This document shows, piece by piece, positions 53,198-61,562 of a DNA stretch of 64,000 bases (the first letter of the stretch is position 1; every line of letters starts with the position of its first letter). This DNA is from an uncultured Clostridia bacterium (GTDB taxonomy: Bacteria > Bacillota > Clostridia > Oscillospirales > Acutalibacteraceae), in the NCBI GenBank assembly GCA_937920235.1, contig CALGUK010000033.1, positions 130,887 through 194,886 of the forward strand, read 5' to 3'. The notes under the pieces were generated by a model, which saw nothing but the letters and a program-made list of their open reading frames with translations, was not told the origin of the DNA and made no database searches. Both the position numbers and the translations under genes were made by a program.

Positions 53198-53775
53198 TGT
53201 TTCAATATGAAAAGAAATTACAATATCCCGTAAAAATAAAAAATCCTAATCCAAAACTTGCTCAGGTTATTATTTCACAGTTCGGCGGACCCGACGGTGA
53301 GCTTGCTGCATCAATGAGATATTTCTCTCAGAGGTACGGAATGCCTTTAGCTGAACTAAAGGGATTACTGACGGATATAGCCACCGAGGAACTCTCACAT
53401 TTAGAGATGGTAGGCGCAATTGTTTATCAGCTTACCCGTAATCTGACAATTGATGAAATAAAGAAAAGCGGATTTGACAAATATTTTGTTGACCATACCA
53501 CAGGAATTTATCCTGTTGCGGCAAGCGGAACACCTTTTACGGCAGCTTATCTTCAGTCTAAGGGTGATGTAATTACAGATCTTCACGAAGATCTTGCAGC
53601 AGAACAGAAAGCAAGAACAACCTATGATAATATTCTTCGCCTTGTTGATGATCCGGATGTGCGCGATCCGATTAAATTCTTACGTGAACGCGAGATAGTT
53701 CATTATCAGCGTTTCGGTGAAGCACAACCAACAAAGTGGAATGACTACGGCGGAGCAGCTGACAAAACCGCTTGA
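53197..53775 (+). CDS. cotJC: Spore coat protein CotJC, manganese-catalase type
   Basis: 192 residues. The di-manganese helices carry FGGPDGELAASMRYFSQRYG, LLTDIATEELSHLEMVGAI, DLHEDLAAEQKARTTYDNIL and REREIVHYQRFGEA, with Glu and His ligands intact, so peroxide-degrading activity is plausible. ATG 53197 overlaps the cotJB stop. It marks the organism as an endospore former. Confidence 0.92.
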   Translation: MFQYEKKLQYPVKIKNPNPKLAQVIISQFGGPDGELAASMRYFSQRYGMPLAELKGLLTDIATEELSHLEMVGAIVYQLTRNLTIDEIKKSGFDKYFVDHTTGIYPVAASGTPFTAAYLQSKGDVITDLHEDLAAEQKARTTYDNILRLVDDPDVRDPIKFLREREIVHYQRFGEAQPTKWNDYGGAADKTA

Positions 53776-53812
53776 AATAAGGCTTTTTTAATACATAAAA
53801 GGAGGATTTAAA

Positions 53813-53983
53813 ATGAAGCTGTTTAAGTGTATTGTTATGCTGATTTTAATATTAATTACCATACGGACAGGCTATCTTGCACTTTTATATAAGGTCTCAA
53901 CATCAACAGGTGCTTTTCTTATCTGTTTAGGTATCACCTTGTTTGTTGCATGTGATGGCGGTCTTAAAAGAAAATCAAATTGA
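53813..53983 (+). CDS. Small membrane protein after cotJC
   Basis: 56 residues, two hydrophobic helices (CIVMLILILITIRTGYLALL and GAFLICLGITLFVACDGG) and a basic end. AAAGGAGGAT lies 7 bp upstream of ATG 53813, and the gene is 37 bp after cotJC. Function unknown; possibly co-expressed in sporulation. Confidence 0.6.
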   Translation: MKLFKCIVMLILILITIRTGYLALLYKVSTSTGAFLICLGITLFVACDGGLKRKSN

Positions 53984-54018
53984 ATAATTGCTATCTTGAT
54001 TACGGCATAGTTATAATT

Positions 54019-54056
54019 AACCTACAAATTTTCGAATTATTGTTGATTTGTAGGTT
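54019..54056. promoter_or_regulatory. Perfect palindrome overlapping the Fic-operon -35 box
   Basis: AACCTACAAAT (54019-54029) and ATTTGTAGGTT (54046-54056) are fully complementary; the right arm covers part of the -35 box. Operator or terminator are both possible. Confidence 0.5.
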
Positions 54057-54071
54057 ATTTTATGGTATACT
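54043..54071 (+). promoter_or_regulatory. SigmaA-type promoter of the antitoxin/Fic operon
   Basis: TTGATT (54043-54048), 17-bp spacer, TATACT (54066-54071); AGGAGG follows at 54082. Confidence 0.7.
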
Positions 54072-54094
54072 ATTAGTAACCAGGAGGTAATGGT

Positions 54095-54616
54095 ATGACT
54101 GATATTATTTTTGAGTATAAAGAATTACTTGCAACAAAACTTGAAATTGAGCAAAAGCTTAGTGTTTTGCCAAAGGGATATATTTCTAAAAAGACGATTG
54201 GCGGTAAGCAATATTTATATTTGCAAACTCGCAACGGTGATACTGTTGAAAGTAAATACATCAAGGCGGAAGAAGCAGAAGAAATAACAAGTCAGCTCTC
54301 TTTAAGAAAAGAATACGAGGCAGAGCTGCCTGAGATTTTGATCAGACTTGCCGACATCGAAACTGCCGCAGAGTTATTAGATAAAGCATTGTTTCGCAAA
54401 TTAAAAATGTTAAAGCTCACGAGCGGTATGGATGGTATTTCTGCTGACGAAAAAGAAAAACGAATTTCCTTTTCCGATGCGATGACCTCAATTGAGGGCG
54501 TTCCCGTAAGCGATAGAGTGAAGAACGACCTTGCAAATTGGAAAAATGGCAATATAACATTCTTATCTGTTTTTGAGCAAACACTTAGAAGATACGGTTT
54601 TGTAACGGAGGTATAA
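54095..54616 (+). CDS. Fic antitoxin-like protein with DUF6788-like N-terminus
   Basis: 173 residues. The N-terminal half (LSVLPKGYISKKTIGGKQYL then TRNGDTVESKYI) resembles the small 'GSI..K...GK.YYYLQYR..G' domain seen as DUF6788-type proteins. The C-terminal half (SDAMTSIEGVPVSDRVKNDL then ANWKNGNITFLSVFE) resembles the VbhA antitoxin, which blocks Fic proteins with an S/TxxxEG helix. Here the Ser/Thr position aligns with Met (MTSIEG), while the inhibitory Glu and Gly are kept. It lies 3 bp before the Fic gene. Antitoxin role is inferred from position and the EG motif. Confidence 0.65.
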   Translation: MTDIIFEYKELLATKLEIEQKLSVLPKGYISKKTIGGKQYLYLQTRNGDTVESKYIKAEEAEEITSQLSLRKEYEAELPEILIRLADIETAAELLDKALFRKLKMLKLTSGMDGISADEKEKRISFSDAMTSIEGVPVSDRVKNDLANWKNGNITFLSVFEQTLRRYGFVTEV

Positions 54617-54619
54617 CAT

Positions 54620-55333
54620 ATGCGTGACCCTTATTTATATGATGATGTTGACATCCTTAAAAATTTAGCAGATATAAAAGATTCAGAATTGCTACGTACG
54701 GCAGAAGCCGATATTACCGGTCTTGCTATGGCGGCAATTTATGATTATAAATATGATAAGTTTAATACCGAAACCTTGCAGGATATCCACCGAAATATCT
54801 TCGGTCAAATATTTGATTGGGCTGGAGAATTTCGTACTATTCAAATGGTGAAATATGAAGACGTACTTGGCGGTGACACTGTTCGTTATGCATATCCGAA
54901 AGAAATTAAAAAGCAGCTTAACGATACTATGAAAGAAATCGCCAAGCTCAAAAGAACCGGCGATAACGATAAGGATATAGTGTTCAAACTCGTTCGTATT
55001 ATTGCAAGCATTTGGCAAACCCACCCCTTCCGTGAAGGTAATACAAGAACGGTTATAGTGTTTGCTGTACTGCTTGCAAAATCAATGGGATTTGAAGTTG
55101 AACACGAACTATTCAAAACAAACTCAGCCTACGTGCGTAACGCTCTTGTTTGGGCATCACAAGGTATCTATTCTAAATATGAATACCTTGAGCGTATATT
55201 CTTCGATGCAATACTCGGTGAAGATAATGAAACCGACACCCCAACCGAAACCAAAGCAAGTAAATACGACACCATTGGCGAGTATAAGGTTAAAGACTAT
55301 AAAGAAAGACCTCATGAGTACACCGAAGAGTAA
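54620..55333 (+). CDS. Fic/DOC-family AMP-transferase toxin
   Basis: 237 residues. The active loop HPFREGNTRT (residues 135-144) has the catalytic His, the phosphate-binding Arg and the Glu/Gly/Asn; the usual second Gly of HxFxEGNGR is Thr, as in several Firmicutes Fic proteins. FGQIFDWAGEFRTIQM upstream is the family flap. The final 40 residues are polar. It probably transfers AMP (or another NMP) to a Tyr or Ser of a target such as a topoisomerase. Co-transcribed with the antitoxin-like gene. Confidence 0.88.
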   Translation: MRDPYLYDDVDILKNLADIKDSELLRTAEADITGLAMAAIYDYKYDKFNTETLQDIHRNIFGQIFDWAGEFRTIQMVKYEDVLGGDTVRYAYPKEIKKQLNDTMKEIAKLKRTGDNDKDIVFKLVRIIASIWQTHPFREGNTRTVIVFAVLLAKSMGFEVEHELFKTNSAYVRNALVWASQGIYSKYEYLERIFFDAILGEDNETDTPTETKASKYDTIGEYKVKDYKERPHEYTEE

Positions 55334-55377
55334 TTACTAGTTTAAGGTGCAAGAAAAATTAAAAGAGGAAGACCATA

Positions 55378-55983
55378 ATGAAAAAATCATTTATTGTAGT
55401 TTCAGCAATTTTCTTTTTGATATTGCCGATCATCGCCATATTGGCAATATATTTTATATTTGCAATTAATATCTTTGACAATCCTGATTTCTGGTATGGA
55501 TACATGGCTTATTTTGGTACTGTTGCATTAGCGGCTGTTTCATTGTGGCAAAACGAAAATGCAAATATGATCAATCAACGTTTAGCTGATATGTCATGTA
55601 AGGATAAAATAGCTTATCTTGTTCCACCTAAAAACCAAATAATTAGAGCAAATACCATCGAGTTTAGATTCTTTAAACGAGGCAATTCCTTTGGCTTTGT
55701 AAGTGGCTATGATCTATACATTAATAACGACTTTTCAAAACACGAAGATTGCAACTATTTTTTTGAAGAAACAAATATTAACGAACTTCAGGAACCCATC
55801 AATATTGAATTTCAAGAGAAAATTAATAGAAAAGAAATAGATGTTTGTTTGGTCCTCTACTGGAAGAACCAATACGGTTATGAATATAAACAAAACATTT
55901 CAATGTCATATGAGCAGTATAAAAGCAGAAACGATATGTATGTCTCTACCAAAGAAACATTTGAAATAGAATACATCAAATAA
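55378..55983 (+). CDS. Membrane protein of unknown function
   Basis: 201 residues. Two N-terminal helices (FIVVSAIFFLILPIIAILAI and YMAYFGTVALAAVSLW) are followed by a short coil and a soluble domain with alternating strands (IRANTIEFRFFKRGNSFGF, IDVCLVLYWKNQYGYEY). This layout is common in proteins found in defence islands, but I do not recognise the family. AGAGGAAG lies 7 bp upstream. It sits between the Fic pair and the restriction gene. Confidence 0.6.
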   Translation: MKKSFIVVSAIFFLILPIIAILAIYFIFAINIFDNPDFWYGYMAYFGTVALAAVSLWQNENANMINQRLADMSCKDKIAYLVPPKNQIIRANTIEFRFFKRGNSFGFVSGYDLYINNDFSKHEDCNYFFEETNINELQEPINIEFQEKINRKEIDVCLVLYWKNQYGYEYKQNISMSYEQYKSRNDMYVSTKETFEIEYIK

Positions 55984-56024
55984 ACACTGTTTAAAAATCA
56001 ATTATAAGTTTTGGAGATGAAATT

Positions 56025-58811
56025 ATGACAGATATAGATAGAAAAAGAGCCGCAAAAGCCTTTGCGGAATATTGGAAAGATCGTGGTGACGAAAAGAGTG
56101 ACAGCCAGTCCTTTTGGCTTTCTCTTGCACGTGACGTGTTGGGCGTTGCGGAGCCCGAAAAGTTTATATTGTTTGAAGAACGCGTAAAGTTGGACCATAC
56201 CAGCTTTATTGACGGTCATATTCCCTCTACGCATGTGTTGATCGAACAGAAAAAGAAGGGGCTTAATTTGCGTAGTCCTATTCGTCAATCGGATGGTACT
56301 TTGCTTAATCCTTTTCAGCAGGCACAGAGATATTCGGCGGCACTGCCTTATTCGCAGCGTCCTCGTTGGATCATCACTTGCAATTTTGAAGAGTTCCTTA
56401 TCTACGATATGGAGAAGCCTACAGGCGAGCCGGAAAGTATAATGCTTAAGGATCTCGGCAAGGAGTATTATCGCCTGCAATTTCTTGTAGAAGAAAAGAG
56501 TGAGCTTCTGCACCGAGAGGAACAGATCTCCATCAAAGCCGGTGAGCTTGTGGGCAAACTGTACGATGCCATTCTGAAGCAGTATATTCATCCCGACAGT
56601 GAAGAAACTCTGCGCAGCTTGAATATGCTTTGTGTCCGTCTTGTGTTTTGCCTTTATGCAGAGGACGTAGGTATTTTCGGTGGTCATCTGAAATTCCATA
56701 ATTACATAAAGAACTTTAACGTGAAAGACGTGCGTCGTGCACTCATTGACCTTTTCCGTGTGCTCGATACCAAAACCGAAGAGCGTGATCCGTATATGGA
56801 TGATGCTTTAGCAGCATTCCCTTACGTGAACGGCGGCTTGTTTGCTGACGAAAATATTGAAATTCCCAACATGACGCAGGATATTGTTGATTTGCTCCTG
56901 CACAATGCAAGCGAAGATTTCGACTGGTCGCAGATCAGCCCCACTATATTTGGTGCCGTGTTCGAGTCCACATTGAACCCCGAAACCCGTCGCAGCGGCG
57001 GTATGCACTATACCTCTATCGAAAATATCCATAAGGTTATTGACCCGCTTTTCCTGGATGAACTCCGCGAGGAGCTTGCAGAGATCAAGGCACTGAAAGT
57101 ACCCAAGATTCGCAACGATAAAGCAGAAGCATTCCGTGAAAAGCTGTCTAAGCTTACGTTCTTTGATCCTGCCTGTGGTTCCGGTAACTTCCTGACCGAA
57201 ACCTATATTTCCTTGCGCCGTTTGGAGAACGAGGCACTTGAAATAATAAACCAAGGGCAGATTTTGCTTGGCTTCGAAGGCTTTATCAAGGTTTCTATCG
57301 GCCAATTCTACGGTATTGAGATCAATGATTTTGCTGTTACCGTTGCAAAAACTGCACTTTGGATTGCAGAAAGCCAGATGCTCAAGGAAACCGAGGATAT
57401 CGTAAATATGTCCCTAGACTTCCTTCCCTTGAAGTCCTATGCCAATATTGTAGAAGGCAATGCTCTCCGTATCGATTGGGAAACTGTTGTGCCTAAGAAC
57501 AAGCTGAATTACATTATGGGAAACCCTCCGTTTGTAGGGGCTCGTATGATGGATCAAGGTAGCGAACAAAAGAAAGATGTACAAACCATTTTCGGTGATA
57601 TTAAAGATGTTCAGGACTTGGATTATGTGACTTGTTGGTATAAAAAGGCCGCTATGTTAATTCAGAATACCAATATAGAAGTTTGCTTCGTTTCCACAAA
57701 TTCTATCTGCCAGGGTGCACAGACTCCCATCCTGTGGAATGTGCTTTTGAATGAGTATAACATCAAAATCAACTATGCTTATCAAACCTTTAAGTGGAAT
57801 AGCGAAGCTAAAGATAAAGCGGCCGTGTTTTGTGTAATAGTTGGTTTCTCAACCTTCCAAAGAAAAAGCAAGACTCTATATTCGGATGTTACTGGTGATG
57901 GAATTGCATGTGTTAAAAACGTGAGCAACATTAACCCTTATCTTTTGGACGCGCCCGACTGCTTAATTGTCGCATCAAAGGAACCGCTTTGTAATGTTCC
58001 TAAAATGAATTTCGGTAATCAGCCGCGAGATGGTGGTCATTTTGTTATTTCACCCGAAGAGTATTCTGAGATTCTTCAAAAGGAACCGGAATTAGAACAA
58101 TGGTTAAAGTTATATATTGGTGCCGAGGAATTTATTAAGGGAAAGAAAAGATGGTGCCTTTGGTTAAAAAAGGCTTCTCCAAAAGATATTAAGAACAGCC
58201 ATATTCTCTATGATAAAGTGCAAGCTGTAAAGAATTTTCGGTTGAGTTCAAAAGCAAAAACAACAAATGGATACGCCAAAGTACCTCATTTGTTCGCACA
58301 GATCACACAGCCCGACGATGTGTCCTATTTGATAATACCCAGAGTGTCTTCTGAAAAGAGAAAATATGTACCTATAGGTTTTATGACATCAGATAGCATT
58401 TCTTCTGATGCTGTACAAATAATTCCCGATGCCAATCTTTATCACTTTGGCGTTTTGACCTCAAATGTACATATGGCTTGGATGCGTGCAGTTTGTGGTA
58501 GATTAGAAATGCGTTATAGGTATTCCAAAGAAATTGTGTATAACACATTCCCTTGGTGTCAGCCTACTGATATTCAAAAAGCCAAGATTGAACAGACAGC
58601 ACAGGCAATTCTTGATGCTCGCGCGCTTTACCCCGACTGCTCCCTCGCCGACCTTTACGACGAAGTAGCTATGCCACCGGAACTCCGAAAGGCACACCAA
58701 GCCAACGACCGCGCCGTAATGCAGGCGTATGGATTTGATGTGAAGACTATGACGGAAAGTAGCTGTGTGGCAGAACTTATGAAGATGTATCAGAAATTAG
58801 CAGAGGTGTAA
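56025..58811 (+). CDS. Type IIL (MmeI-like) restriction-modification enzyme
   Basis: 928 residues, one chain for cutting and methylating DNA. The N-terminal nuclease has D63, E74 and K76 (PSTHVLIEQKKKG), a D-X10-EXK form of the MmeI nuclease motif. A helical connector follows to about residue 370. The methyltransferase has motif I DPACGSGNF (about 380-388) and motif IV NPPF (about 500), N6-adenine class, with the family mark GNPPFVGARMM. The target-recognition region is about 610-840 and a helical tail ends the protein. Base use changes along the gene: the recognition region is clearly richer in A/T-ending codons than both flanks. It is co-directional with the DUF5677 gene, 2 bp apart. Confidence 0.88.
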   Translation: MTDIDRKRAAKAFAEYWKDRGDEKSDSQSFWLSLARDVLGVAEPEKFILFEERVKLDHTSFIDGHIPSTHVLIEQKKKGLNLRSPIRQSDGTLLNPFQQAQRYSAALPYSQRPRWIITCNFEEFLIYDMEKPTGEPESIMLKDLGKEYYRLQFLVEEKSELLHREEQISIKAGELVGKLYDAILKQYIHPDSEETLRSLNMLCVRLVFCLYAEDVGIFGGHLKFHNYIKNFNVKDVRRALIDLFRVLDTKTEERDPYMDDALAAFPYVNGGLFADENIEIPNMTQDIVDLLLHNASEDFDWSQISPTIFGAVFESTLNPETRRSGGMHYTSIENIHKVIDPLFLDELREELAEIKALKVPKIRNDKAEAFREKLSKLTFFDPACGSGNFLTETYISLRRLENEALEIINQGQILLGFEGFIKVSIGQFYGIEINDFAVTVAKTALWIAESQMLKETEDIVNMSLDFLPLKSYANIVEGNALRIDWETVVPKNKLNYIMGNPPFVGARMMDQGSEQKKDVQTIFGDIKDVQDLDYVTCWYKKAAMLIQNTNIEVCFVSTNSICQGAQTPILWNVLLNEYNIKINYAYQTFKWNSEAKDKAAVFCVIVGFSTFQRKSKTLYSDVTGDGIACVKNVSNINPYLLDAPDCLIVASKEPLCNVPKMNFGNQPRDGGHFVISPEEYSEILQKEPELEQWLKLYIGAEEFIKGKKRWCLWLKKASPKDIKNSHILYDKVQAVKNFRLSSKAKTTNGYAKVPHLFAQITQPDDVSYLIIPRVSSEKRKYVPIGFMTSDSISSDAVQIIPDANLYHFGVLTSNVHMAWMRAVCGRLEMRYRYSKEIVYNTFPWCQPTDIQKAKIEQTAQAILDARALYPDCSLADLYDEVAMPPELRKAHQANDRAVMQAYGFDVKTMTESSCVAELMKMYQKLAEV

Positions 58812-58813
58812 AA

Positions 58814-59803
58814 ATGTCAAAAGCTCCAATTAGTGAAGTTGTGAATAATGCATTTAGAGATACGGTGGAAAACTGGAAAAAAGAAGGCCTATCTGACGAA
58901 AGAATTATCGAAAAAATCGAAAAAGTTAATTTTGAAGATGTTATGTTTTCTATTGCCGATACAGCATCTTCTGATTATACCACTTTTTTCAGGGATAAAA
59001 TGTATGAGATAGAGTTGGATGAGAGGGCCAAATCAAAAGAGTTTTCTGCTCACCAAGAGCAACTTTGGGGGAAATGTTTTGCAGCATCACAAACTATGTA
59101 TGTTTTAGCTGTTGAAGCAGCGGACAATTACTGTAATTACATTGATAAAAATGCATCCGCCGAAGAAAAAGAACAGAGTAAGTTTACCTTTTTAGCATTA
59201 CATCATATACATGGTCGAGCATGTCAGGTCTTTTTGGAAGTATTATATCTACTTAGGCTAGGTTTTGCAGATTGTGCATATTCCAGATGGAGATGCCTGT
59301 ATGAATTAAACTGTGTGGCTTATTTTATCAAGTCACAAGGAGAACAAATAGCTAAGCAGTTTTACGAACAATCACAGACAGAAAACCAGTTCTATCTATG
59401 GACAAAGGGAGCAGTTGATGACAATGGAAGGAAACTAAGTATTAACTCTTTTGGTGATCTCGAGAAATATTGTAATATGGGCGAAATATGGCACGAGCAA
59501 TATAAGCTTGCATGTAAAGTGACACACGGATCTCCGCAAGGTACGTTTAAGCGTATGGCAATAAGGGAAACTCGAGATCAAATCCCTGTGGGTCAGTCGG
59601 ATTATGGTATAGCTGTTCCAGCAGAACATTCCGCCATATCGTTGCATTTGATTTCGGCCCTGTTTTTTACGATGTTTCCCTATGTTGATGGCGTTGTATA
59701 TGTAAAAACCTTAGGCAAATGGGTTGAAGTTATACAAGATATGTACTATTCAACAGAAAAAGAAGTTTTTCCAAAAAACAACAATAACAGCGACAGTGAA
59801 TAA
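58814..59803 (+). CDS. DUF5677-like protein, partner of the MmeI-like gene
   Basis: 329 residues, cytoplasmic and mostly helical. HIHGRACQVFLEVLYLLRLG then ADCAYSRWRCLYELNCVAYF, with the later CKVTHGSPQGT, matches the DUF5677 group often found near restriction and defence genes. It starts 2 bp after the restriction gene, with AGAGGTG in its end, so the two are one unit. No catalytic function is known. Confidence 0.72.
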   Translation: MSKAPISEVVNNAFRDTVENWKKEGLSDERIIEKIEKVNFEDVMFSIADTASSDYTTFFRDKMYEIELDERAKSKEFSAHQEQLWGKCFAASQTMYVLAVEAADNYCNYIDKNASAEEKEQSKFTFLALHHIHGRACQVFLEVLYLLRLGFADCAYSRWRCLYELNCVAYFIKSQGEQIAKQFYEQSQTENQFYLWTKGAVDDNGRKLSINSFGDLEKYCNMGEIWHEQYKLACKVTHGSPQGTFKRMAIRETRDQIPVGQSDYGIAVPAEHSAISLHLISALFFTMFPYVDGVVYVKTLGKWVEVIQDMYYSTEKEVFPKNNNNSDSE

Positions 59804-59823
59804 TAAGAATGAGGTGATATCCT

Positions 59824-60051
59824 ATAAATATTTTTTATAATCAAATGTTTAATCCGCAATATGTGAATTTGCAATATTACCGCCAAATAGAGCAATTGCA
59901 ATACGAGGCAAAGCAAAATGAAGAGATTGGAAAAGCTGTTAATGCAATTCATGATCTATGCGAAGCTGTAAAACAATTAGACGATCGGCATCAACAAATT
60001 GCATTTTCCGCTTGCCTTGCAGAGATGGCAAGGGAATTTAATTGGAGATAA
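59824..60051 (+). CDS. Small helical protein, possible ATA start
   Basis: About 75 residues if begun at ATA 59824, or 68 from ATG 59845. GAGGTG (59811-59816) is 7 bp before the ATA but 28 bp before the ATG, and the frame has a stop at 59815, so the ATA (or a damaged ATG) is the site the ribosome signal points to. The protein is Gln/Glu/His-rich (PQYVNLQYYRQIEQLQYEAK, AVNAIHDLCEAVKQLDDRHQ) and forms likely coiled helices. It ends the restriction operon, before the terminator at 60090. Function unknown. Confidence 0.6.
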   Translation: MNIFYNQMFNPQYVNLQYYRQIEQLQYEAKQNEEIGKAVNAIHDLCEAVKQLDDRHQQIAFSACLAEMAREFNWR

Positions 60052-60089
60052 GTATTGTAACAACGATGAATTAAAATAATTATACGAAG

Positions 60090-60119
60090 GCGTCGCTGAA
60101 AAGCGGCGCTTTTGCTTTT
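60090..60119 (+). terminator. Intrinsic terminator of the restriction operon
   Basis: GCGTCGCT and AGCGGCGC pair (one G-T) around GAAA, then TTTTGCTTTT. Confidence 0.85.
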
Positions 60120-60277
60120 CAAAATAAATCATTGGAATTATGGAAATTGCTGTAGTATATGTTTGTGTTGCAAAGGAGTGTAATATGTATGACATCGCAT
60201 AAAGATTTATACAACGGCAACATCAGTCTTAACAAAAGCACACTAAACAAGGGCCAAAGGTGCGGTGGCTAATAGTA

Positions 60278-60306
60278 TTGATACTTCAATTAAAATATGA
60301 TAAAAT
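60278..60306 (+). promoter_or_regulatory. Candidate promoter of the small-gene string
   Basis: TTGATA (60278-60283), 17-bp spacer, TAAAAT (60301-60306); GAGGTG follows before ATG 60365. Confidence 0.55.
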
Positions 60307-60364
60307 AAAGTCCGGTTTATGGGACAGTAGTTGTGTTATTATCATATTACAGAGGTGATAAAAT

Positions 60365-61336
60365 ATGGATTTATGGGATAGACTTGCAGGTGGTCTTCAA
60401 GAATACGTTGAAAATTATTGCCTGTATATAAGTCAATCGAAGATCAAGCCGTCATACGAAGTGGACTATGAAATTGATTGCTTAGATAAGTTGCATAAGC
60501 ATACCACTGTTAACGATTATTGGGTACATCAAATTTCCGGTTGTAAACATATCAATGACTTGCCGACATATTTACAGGAACTTGTGTTGCAGTATTTGCC
60601 TCGGTTCTTTATAAAATACCCAGAATATCAGAATTTAGATTGTTTGAAAATAAGTGATTTGTCTTTTTTAGATTACGGATTGCCTGTAGAACATACGTCC
60701 GATGTTGATGTGTCTGAAGAAATTGCAAAATTCAGAGAATATTGCAGGTTACTTGGGAAGAAGCCTGAACAACTCACAAAAGAACAGTTGCAAAGGTGTT
60801 ATGAAATAGATAGCTTTACCGGAAAAGAGCAACTTGGAGGATATATTACTGATAATGATAATTTTGAAAAAGACGATAATTTTGCAGAGATAAAAAAGCT
60901 GTATGAATCAAAAACACCTTCAGAATGGGAAAATGAGTTTGAAAAAGAAAAGAAAAGACTTCAAGAACTAAAAAAGTTAGGCGAGTTAGACGATGCTGCT
61001 GATAAAGCAGGAGGATATGTAGACTTTCCTTTTGTACCTAATACATCGTATGACTACAGGGAAATGCTTAAATACTGTGAAGAAAGGCACATTAGCCCCA
61101 CCGACTTATCTATTAATGAACGAAATCAATTCATAGTTGTGGATAAAGCGATTAAAAAAGTTAAATATGTCGGTGAAAGTGATTCCGTGTGCTTGCGTAA
61201 GGGAAAGATCTATGATTGTATAGGGGAAGAACACGGAGAATATAGAATTATTGACGAAGAGGGGTATGACGAAGATGAAGAGGTGCAAGGGTATTTATAT
61301 CCCAAGCATTTCTTTGTAGAGGTGGACGATGATTAA
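60365..61336 (+). CDS. Unknown acidic protein with C-terminal SH3-like segment
   Basis: 323 residues, very acidic and charged in the middle (long Glu/Lys helix about 190-225). The C-terminal 60 residues (KVKYVGESDSVCLRKGKIYD then CIGEEHGEYRIIDEEG) look like a small beta-barrel often found in immunity-type and phage-borne proteins of Firmicutes. I do not recognise the N-terminal domain (WVHQISGCKHINDLPTYLQE). The next gene overlaps its end. First of five small co-directional genes. Confidence 0.55.
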   Translation: MDLWDRLAGGLQEYVENYCLYISQSKIKPSYEVDYEIDCLDKLHKHTTVNDYWVHQISGCKHINDLPTYLQELVLQYLPRFFIKYPEYQNLDCLKISDLSFLDYGLPVEHTSDVDVSEEIAKFREYCRLLGKKPEQLTKEQLQRCYEIDSFTGKEQLGGYITDNDNFEKDDNFAEIKKLYESKTPSEWENEFEKEKKRLQELKKLGELDDAADKAGGYVDFPFVPNTSYDYREMLKYCEERHISPTDLSINERNQFIVVDKAIKKVKYVGESDSVCLRKGKIYDCIGEEHGEYRIIDEEGYDEDEEVQGYLYPKHFFVEVDDD

Positions 61337-61538
61337 TGTATGGGACTATCAAGAAGCAAAAAAGATTAGATTAATTGATGTTGATGGCGAAGAATTTATT
61401 GGATATGTGGTTGATGTTACAGATGCAGAAGAAGGTGCCGACGAGCCATATCCTGAGGACGCCATTACTATTAGTATTGCTGGAAGACACATCGAGTTCA
61501 TGCAGAGCGAAATAATATTTATCGAAATACTCGGATAA
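61329..61538 (+). CDS. Small Sm-like beta-barrel protein
   Basis: 69 residues. MINVWDYQEAKKIRLIDVDG then EEFIGYVVDV followed by ITISIAGRHIEFMQSEI shows the strand pattern of an LSM/SH3-like fold. It overlaps the preceding gene by 8 bp. Function unknown; fold guess only. Confidence 0.55.
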   Translation: MINVWDYQEAKKIRLIDVDGEEFIGYVVDVTDAEEGADEPYPEDAITISIAGRHIEFMQSEIIFIEILG

Positions 61539-61562
61539 AAAGAGCGCGAAAAGAGGTTTTCT

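Larger units (their letters stand above)
60052..60364. other. Intergenic region: terminator, short ORF, promoter
   Basis: Holds the terminator at 60090-60119 and the promoter at 60278-60306. Between them a 27-codon ORF (60189-60272, MTSHKDLYNGNISLNKSTLN...) has AAAGGAG upstream at an unusual distance and may be a gene remnant. Nothing else recognised. Confidence 0.4.
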
